A stretch of 64,000 nt of DNA. It comes from Yamagishiella unicocca. Lineage: Eukaryota > Chlorophyta > Chlorophyceae > Chlamydomonadales > Volvocaceae. The stretch is taken from contig BDSL01000089.1 in the NCBI GenBank assembly GCA_003116995.1, positions 372,001 through 436,000 on the forward strand, given 5' to 3'. Shown in pieces: positions 58,001 through 64,000 of this stretch (its first letter is position 1; every line of letters begins with the position of its first letter). The notes beneath the pieces were generated by a model that saw nothing but the letters and a program-made list of their open reading frames with translations, did not search any database and had not been told where the DNA came from. A program made the translations under genes and the position numbers.

Positions 58001-61000
58001 TCGTTGGGTGTTCGACCGGAGCGAAGCACGGGGACGAGGACGGGGACGCTGGCATATGTTTGCCCGCGTGGGATGTGGGGTTCGAGGGAAACCCGAATAC
58101 CGACCAGATGCGTGAGGAAGCCGGTCATTACCAGAGAAGGTCCGCGGTCGTCCAGGAGAGGAGGCCGAAGCCGCGCCGCGCCGCCATGGGGGACGCGAAA
58201 GCCCAGACGCAGGTCCCGACGCCCGCAGACAAGAACGCAACGTCTAGCAAAAAACTACCAGAACAGAGGCCCAACCCAGCGGCGGAACTCACCTGACCAG
58301 GGCCCAGAGCGGGTGGGGAAGGCGGTCGACGCGAAGCATGCGGGCAAGGGGCAGCAGGGGGCGTTAGGAACAACATCCAGGCGCGGAGCGGGTGGACAGG
58401 GGTCAAAGCAACGAAGAGGCCCCAGCGGCGCGGCGAAAGAGGCGGAGGCAGGAAAGGGGAGGACGGATATACGGGGAGACGGGGACGCGGGCTGGTACGG
58501 CGGCGTACGGCGTTGTACGGCGGAGGCCTGTATGACGGAGGGAGGAAGTGAGAAAATATGGGGCGTGAAGATGCGCGACAGGGGGGCAAGGCTAGCAGGC
58601 GAGGAGACGGGATGTGGGGTGGGGGGCGATGATAAGCTGGAGCAACAGTCACATGGCAGGGGGGAGGTAAAATATTATCAACGTTGGGTTGGGCAAGCGA
58701 CGACCACGAGGGACGCGCTCATCTCTCCATAATTTTCAACACCTATTTCAGTATTCCACTTGCTTGTTTGTCATAATAACGAAGGTTGGCCGGAGTCATA
58801 GTCCGCTAATAAGGTGCCCCCATCCTCACCTCCTCTTGCCTGTGCTTCAATATCGCACCGTAACAATGAAACCCGACTATGACAACAACCAGATGGTGGG
58901 CTGCGGCGACAGCGGCCTGGACTACGGCAACTGCTACTTCCAGGATGAATTCGTGGCCGTCAAATTTCAAGCAGAGAGTAATGGAATGCCGGTGCGATTA
59001 CGGCACAACCGCCACGTGTCCATGACCTCATACCTTCCTGGCCAAGGGTGGACTGAAAGACATGCGGGCGTGCGAATCCTTACACCGGAAACAGCGACAG
59101 GGTCTTAATGCTCACGTAACAGTATGCCTTGTTCAGACGCGCAAGCCACCATGGCTTTTGCAGTGACCCACCCAGGCACATACTGAGCTGTTCGCTTTGA
59201 TCTCTTCACTTGATGGACCGCAGTCTTTCACGAGCGAGAAACACCGCAAGCTTTACTACTACCTGGGTATCGTACAAGACACTGTGGACGGGTACGGGCA
59301 TGGCACGCATGTGTCCGGCACGCTGGTTGGCAGGTACGGCATGACCGTGGGGATTGGGTTTAGGCAGGCTGCTCGCCAACATGCCGGCTGTGCACGGGTT
59401 CATCAGGTCCTGCCGTACTACTGCTGCGGGCCCATCAAGTAAGGAGTGAAAAGCCTTACAGAAATAAACAACGTGCCCGTTCTGCATCTCTTGCGTTGCA
59501 GCAAAACAAAGGCAGACCCAACAGTAGACCTGGACGGAGCCACCGGACAGGCGCCGGCCGCCAAGATTGCGTTCATGGACCTGAGCCGGGGCAATGGTGA
59601 TTCGGTGGGTAAGGGGCGGGGCAGGAGCGGAAGGGCTGTTCAACCTGTCAAGGAAAAATGCTGTGTCCGCAGTTGCTGGTAGTTATTTGTACAGCTCGTT
59701 GAGATGCCTAGAGGTCGTTGAACGTGTAAACTTAGCCTTCTGATTGTAGTGCAAGCTGTTCGCCTGTGTACACCGGCTGGGTTCTCGGCGGCGAACTGGG
59801 CTAGCTGGACCACACTCCCTCCTCGCACTCAGCCTGGGTGGGTGGGGCCGGTAGGGTAGGTTGGTAGGAAGCCCGCAGATCGACACACCTGAACCCACAA
59901 ACCATGTGTCTTTAGGAGTAACAGGCCCTACTTGAGCAAACCGTTGTTGTTGGTATCATATTAATGTTGTTGGTGGTAGTAAACCGCTTGGTTTCGGCAA
60001 CATACTGCATAGACGGGCTGCACCAAAGATGCCGATATGCCATGCTTTCATTTTGCGCCCCTTTAAAGCCCCTTCTGCCCGCCCTCTTTTCTGTTTCGCC
60101 CTCAGGTGTGGACTCCCGGCGACCTCAGCGCCTCTTACTTCAACTTGACCTACAGGATGGGAGCCCGCGTGCACAGCGATTCGTGGGGCTCCGAGCTGAC
60201 TGTGTACGACTCAATGTCAGCTGCGTTGGATCGCTTCACTTGGATCAACCAGGACTTCCTTTCCGTGTTTGCAGCAGGTGGATACAGGACTCGTGTGTGG
60301 GGCGGCAACTGCGGGTTAAGGATTGGGTGCCCTGCCTATTTGCAGCTAGGTTAGCGGCGGTGCGCTTGGGGCCGCCATTCGGGACCTGCAGACGCAAGGG
60401 AGCGCACGAGGAACTTTATGCTAATTGTGCAGGGCTGGGCGCAGACATGTTACGGAGCTGGGTCTTCTTCCTAACCCCTGGTCGCCCACTTGTTGGTACC
60501 GCCTACAAAAGAGCGTTGACCCAGATACCTTGCAAGGGCATCTCGCTCCCGCTGGAGGCGGTGGTGAGCACAGCAATTGACAGCACGCTTGCACCTACTG
60601 GCGCTTGTACCCTATGAAGGCAACTACGGTGGCAAAAGTGGCGCCCGGACAACCGTCACGTCGCCAGCCGTTGCCAAGAATTGCATTGCAGCGGGAGCAA
60701 CGCTGTCCAGATTGGTGGGCAAGTTGGATTGGATTGGGCGTTGGGTTTATGAGGGGCGACTCCGTGACACGAGTTGCGATGTGTCTAGTGCGAGCGATGC
60801 AGATGGGAACACCAATTAGGGCTATCGAAATGATGGCACCAGACAGTGGCAATATGTGTGGTTGGTTGTTTCTGAGCGGCAGATGCTTTGTGTGCGAGCT
60901 GCATGTCGGTCATCTTGCCTCGACAAATACATTGAAAACGGGTGTGCTATAGGCGCCCTCCGGGATGGTCCTAACATTGCGTCATTACCGCTGGTAGGTG

Positions 61001-64000
61001 CCGTTGCATTTTTGCAGTTCACCCCGCGCGCGATTGAGGGGTTGGAAGGGTGCTAATGGTTGTCTTAATATTGAAGCATGACCTCCCGTGGTATCGCTTC
61101 TTACTGTACCTTAACTGGTTGTGTGTTCCCTCCGCATGTGCAGAACGAAGGGTCCAGACCCTCGTGGGCCACGGCATACAGCATGACCACGACACTGAGC
61201 CTGGCAGGCGGACAGGTAGGAGCAGATGAGACTGGGCCAAATGACGGTGCTACTTAGACGGCAGGGCTTTACCCTTATCCTGCCTTACTAGCGAGCATGC
61301 AGCACATGGCACTGCAGCTGGTCGTCTGTGTTGTGTTGTGATGTGTTGTGTTGTGCGCCCCAATCGCCGTAGCACGCACCCCAACCATGCTGCAGCCCAT
61401 CTGCCCTAGACCCTGGCATCATACCCGTTTCCCCCAATCGCCATGCCACATAGAGTGCAAAGCGCAGTGTCCGGGTTGTCGCAGCGAGTTCCAGCTTTGG
61501 GGGAGACTTGGGGTCACCGACCCTCGACAACTCTCTACTCGTCTTGGCGACACCTGAGGACGCCTGTTCTGGCCTGAGCAATGCTGGTAGGTGTGGCCGT
61601 GGGTGTACTGGAAGGCTAACCGCCGGTTGCACCCTGTGGCTCTGCTGACAAGCAGACGTCAAATGTATGCCACTGTGATGATAATGCTGCTGTACCCTGC
61701 GATACAATCGTCTTTTGGGGTTGGTGTGGTTTGGGTGAATGCACGGACACCGGATAAGACACAAGTTAGTGAACGCTGTGTGTGTGCAAAAGTAAGCGGG
61801 GAAACCTCGACGGAAGTGTGCTATGGGCTTTTTGTAAGGACACATACAACAGTGTACAGCGACCGGGACTTTGCGAACTTAGCCAACTTTGCCATCCAGT
61901 TTCGTTGTGGCTTTGTACCAGGGCGTTTGTGACCCTCCTGGCTCACATGGCGCGTTGGACTGCGCCCTTATGTCGCCTCGCAGGTGGTGTCCGGGACAAG
62001 GTCGTCTTGGTGCAGCGTGGGCGGTGCTACTTCACGGACAAAGTCCGCAACGCCGCAGCGGCCGGCGCAAAGGCCGTCATTGTCTACAACGATAAGCAGG
62101 TGGGGGCAACGGCGCTTTGCCAAAGCTTGTTAAGGAAAACTACTAGGTGTGTTGGAGACGCAGAGGCTTGGTACGACTGTGATTCATGCCATCCACACTG
62201 CATCCAGGTTGTCTTTAGGGAGGGTGCGTGGGATGTTTGTAAAGTGACACCCGCACCTGGTAGCTAGTCCTATTCGACCCACCACCTCGCCTCCTGTCCA
62301 CTAGCGACACGGTCATCCCTGGTGTTCTACCTTGATTGAATCAATACCTACCTACAGGAAGGTGGCTATTTCCAGATGCAAGCGCCCGACGGCACTTCAA
62401 CGGGCTCCATAAATGTTCCTCTTGGGGGAGTGCCCTTGTCCTCGGGCCTTTGGCTGAAGGCAGCAATTGACGCGGGTGAGGCAAGATGCAAGGGGTGGGC
62501 GCTGCCGTGTTTGAGGTGCACGCGCTGAGACATGCATGTGGGGCTGGCTCCAGCAACTGCACCCGGCATCAATGGCTTGTTGCAGCCCTGATATTTCTTA
62601 AGCAGTGAACTGATAAAAGCCCTTGCCGTGTACTTCTGGCTGGAAGGCACGGTTTCGGTGATGTTCAGGTCTGTTACCGCACCAAAAGAGTACACTATAT
62701 ACGACGATATAGCGGAGTATAGCTCGTTTGGGCCGACCACGGACGGCCGCATTAAGCCGGACATTGTAGCTCCAGGTGGGTAGCCAGCTGGCCGCGCAAG
62801 TAGGATGGGGCAGGTCCCATTCCCTTCAATCGTGGTGAGTTCGCATGTCTGATGGATGGCGCACTACAATCCTTAACCTTGCGGACCGCATTTAACATGA
62901 TATCATGTAACATGATTGGCATGTGACATGATGTTGCTTGCTGGCTGGTGTGTTCTTGGTGTGGGTGTTGGCAGTCGGATTGTGTTGCACGCCACATCAC
63001 ACCCCACACTACATGATCTAGCAAACTGTGAACACCACGGATTGCCCGGGTTGCTGGCTGATGGTGTTCTATCCAGTCGGCGTGATGACTACTCTCCCCC
63101 ATTCGCACCAGCTAACTTAGAAAGCTTAACACTGTGCTCTTACGCCCCTTTCTCTGAAGGGTCCCTGGAGTCGGCTGCTGCAGGCACGACGTGTGGTGTC
63201 AGAGCTTCAGCTGTAAGTCTGGATGAAAATGGAAAGGGAGCACACAGCGGTTAGGTTGTACAACGAAAGGTGTTGTTTACTGCAGGACATGACTAATGAA
63301 TATGTGTGGTGCCTTGTAAAGTGACGTCTATAAGCCTGGCTGGTGACTTGGTAACGGATGCTTGTCATGGTGACCTATCTTCGTCATTTCGCCCGTCCTG
63401 CCTTCCTTATCCCTTATTGTAGGGCACATCGATGGCCACGCCTGTCGTAGCGGGGTCTGCGCTATTGGTACGTCAGGCCGAGATATTTATAACGGCTTTG
63501 CGGATGTTGTTAACGTTGGAAGCGTGTGCTCCCACGTTTGGGGATAATAATTTTGAGAAATTCCTGCGGCTTCCTCCATCACGAACCCTCACAAGTCGGC
63601 CCCCTGCACACGGGTTCATGTCGCAGGTGCGGCAATATTTTACAGATGGCTATTACCCGGACGGCCGCCTGAACCCAAGCGCGGGCTTTATTCCCAGCGG
63701 GCCACTGATCAAGGCGGTTCTGCTGGGGGGAGCCGTGCACATGAAGGTCGGTAGCTGTGGATGAGCTGCTGGGGCAGCCACCTCATCCTTCGCAGCTCCA
63801 TGGTGTCAACCTGTAAACCTGGGGCGGCTTATAACACACCTTCCGCTCCATATCTCTTCGTACGCAGGGTGTGGTGCAGGATTCGGGCATGCCCCTGGAA
63901 GACGCGCCCTCGTACCGTCAGGGCTTCGGACGCATTAGCCTGCTGCACTCCCTTCCATTGCCTACTACCACCAGCCTCGGCTGGCGCCTCCAGGTGACTG
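55093..64000 (+). CDS. Secreted subtilisin-like serine protease with PA domain (3' end outside window)
   Basis: The start at 55093 gives a signal peptide (MRICRLVFLLVCVGIFGLSLAQ). Propeptide-type exons follow: one ending at 55834 (VVVSFLPPAAWMVVVAD), then 56308-56454, 56665-56841, 57341-57541 and 57835-57987. The catalytic Asp is in VGCGDSGLDYGNCYF (58893 on), the catalytic His in GYGHGTHVSGTLVGR (59224-59333). Next are 59502-59604, 60106-60277 (ending FAAG) and 60620-60714 (NYGGKSGA), which probably supplies the oxyanion Asn, then 61144-61215. A PA domain is inserted at about 61984-62475 (GVRDKVVLVQRGRCYFTDKV). Then come SSFGPTTDGRIKPDIVAPG (62647-62775), 63160-63212 and the catalytic Ser in GTSMATPVVAGSALL (63423-63467), followed by 63627-63746 and 63868-63993. 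A donor at 63994 shows that more exons follow. Volvocine subtilases include cell-wall-lysing hatching enzymes; this substrate is unknown. The exon just before the PA domain is unresolved. Confidence 0.9.
57988..58892 (+). other. Long purine-rich intron in the subtilase gene
   Basis: About 900 bases between the exon ending GLDGRNQ and the exon starting MVGCGDSG. The first 650 bases are strongly G/A-rich on the plus strand and stay open in one frame (57962-58732), but they contain no subtilase sequence. Skipping them joins the flanking exons in phase. Confidence 0.7.

Noticed and set aside
57962..58732. 256-codon plus-strand ORF rich in Arg/Gly/Glu
   Set aside because: It begins inside a subtilase exon in the wrong frame and continues through a purine-rich intron. 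Flanking exons join cleanly when it is removed.

Overview
The window is nuclear DNA of a green alga, most probably a volvocine (Chlamydomonas/Volvox group) chlorophyte. The evidence is GC-rich coding sequence split by many short introns with GT...AG ends, TGTAA motifs downstream of stop codons (the chlorophyte polyadenylation signal), proline-rich extracellular-matrix-type glycoproteins, and a large subtilase with a PA domain of the kind volvocine algae use on their walls. There are no bacterial operons. Most exons are shorter than the usual ORF cut-off, so gene models were built by joining exons in phase and comparing them with family architecture.

Layout. (1) 1-6223: a tandem satellite of about 35 copies of a 179-bp monomer, with an embedded higher-order period of 5 and 10 monomers. 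(2) 7.5-17.1 kb: three tandem paralogues of a secreted, proline-rich, cysteine-rich glycoprotein, pherophorin-like at best. They share one three-exon structure. Copy 2 has a stop codon in its signal peptide. Copy 3 is a mosaic of copies 1 and 2. (3) 17.1-19.3 kb: no gene seen. (4) 19.3-26.0 kb, plus strand: a DENND6-type DENN-domain Rab regulator with a long low-complexity insertion. (5) 27.5-28.4 kb, minus: a stand-alone SCP-2 sterol/lipid carrier ending in the peroxisomal signal SKL. (6) 30.2-37.8 kb, minus: the U5 snRNP splicing factor PRP6. (7) 38.4-41.4 kb, plus: an unrecognised secreted protein with a duplicated Cys module and an Asp/His-rich tract. (8) 42.9-52.7 kb, plus: importin-5 (importin beta-3). 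(9) 55.1 kb to the window edge, plus: a secreted subtilase with a PA domain, cut off at its 3' end.

The genes do not form one pathway. DENND6, SCP-2, PRP6 and importin-5 are housekeeping. The HRGP trio, the unknown secreted protein and the subtilase all look extracellular and may act on or in the cell wall, but that link is inference. The most notable observations are the higher-order satellite, a duplicated intronic palindrome with paired compensating changes, the HRGP copies with a compensated frameshift and mosaic ancestry, and the secreted protein whose two modules each carry an intron at the same codon and phase.
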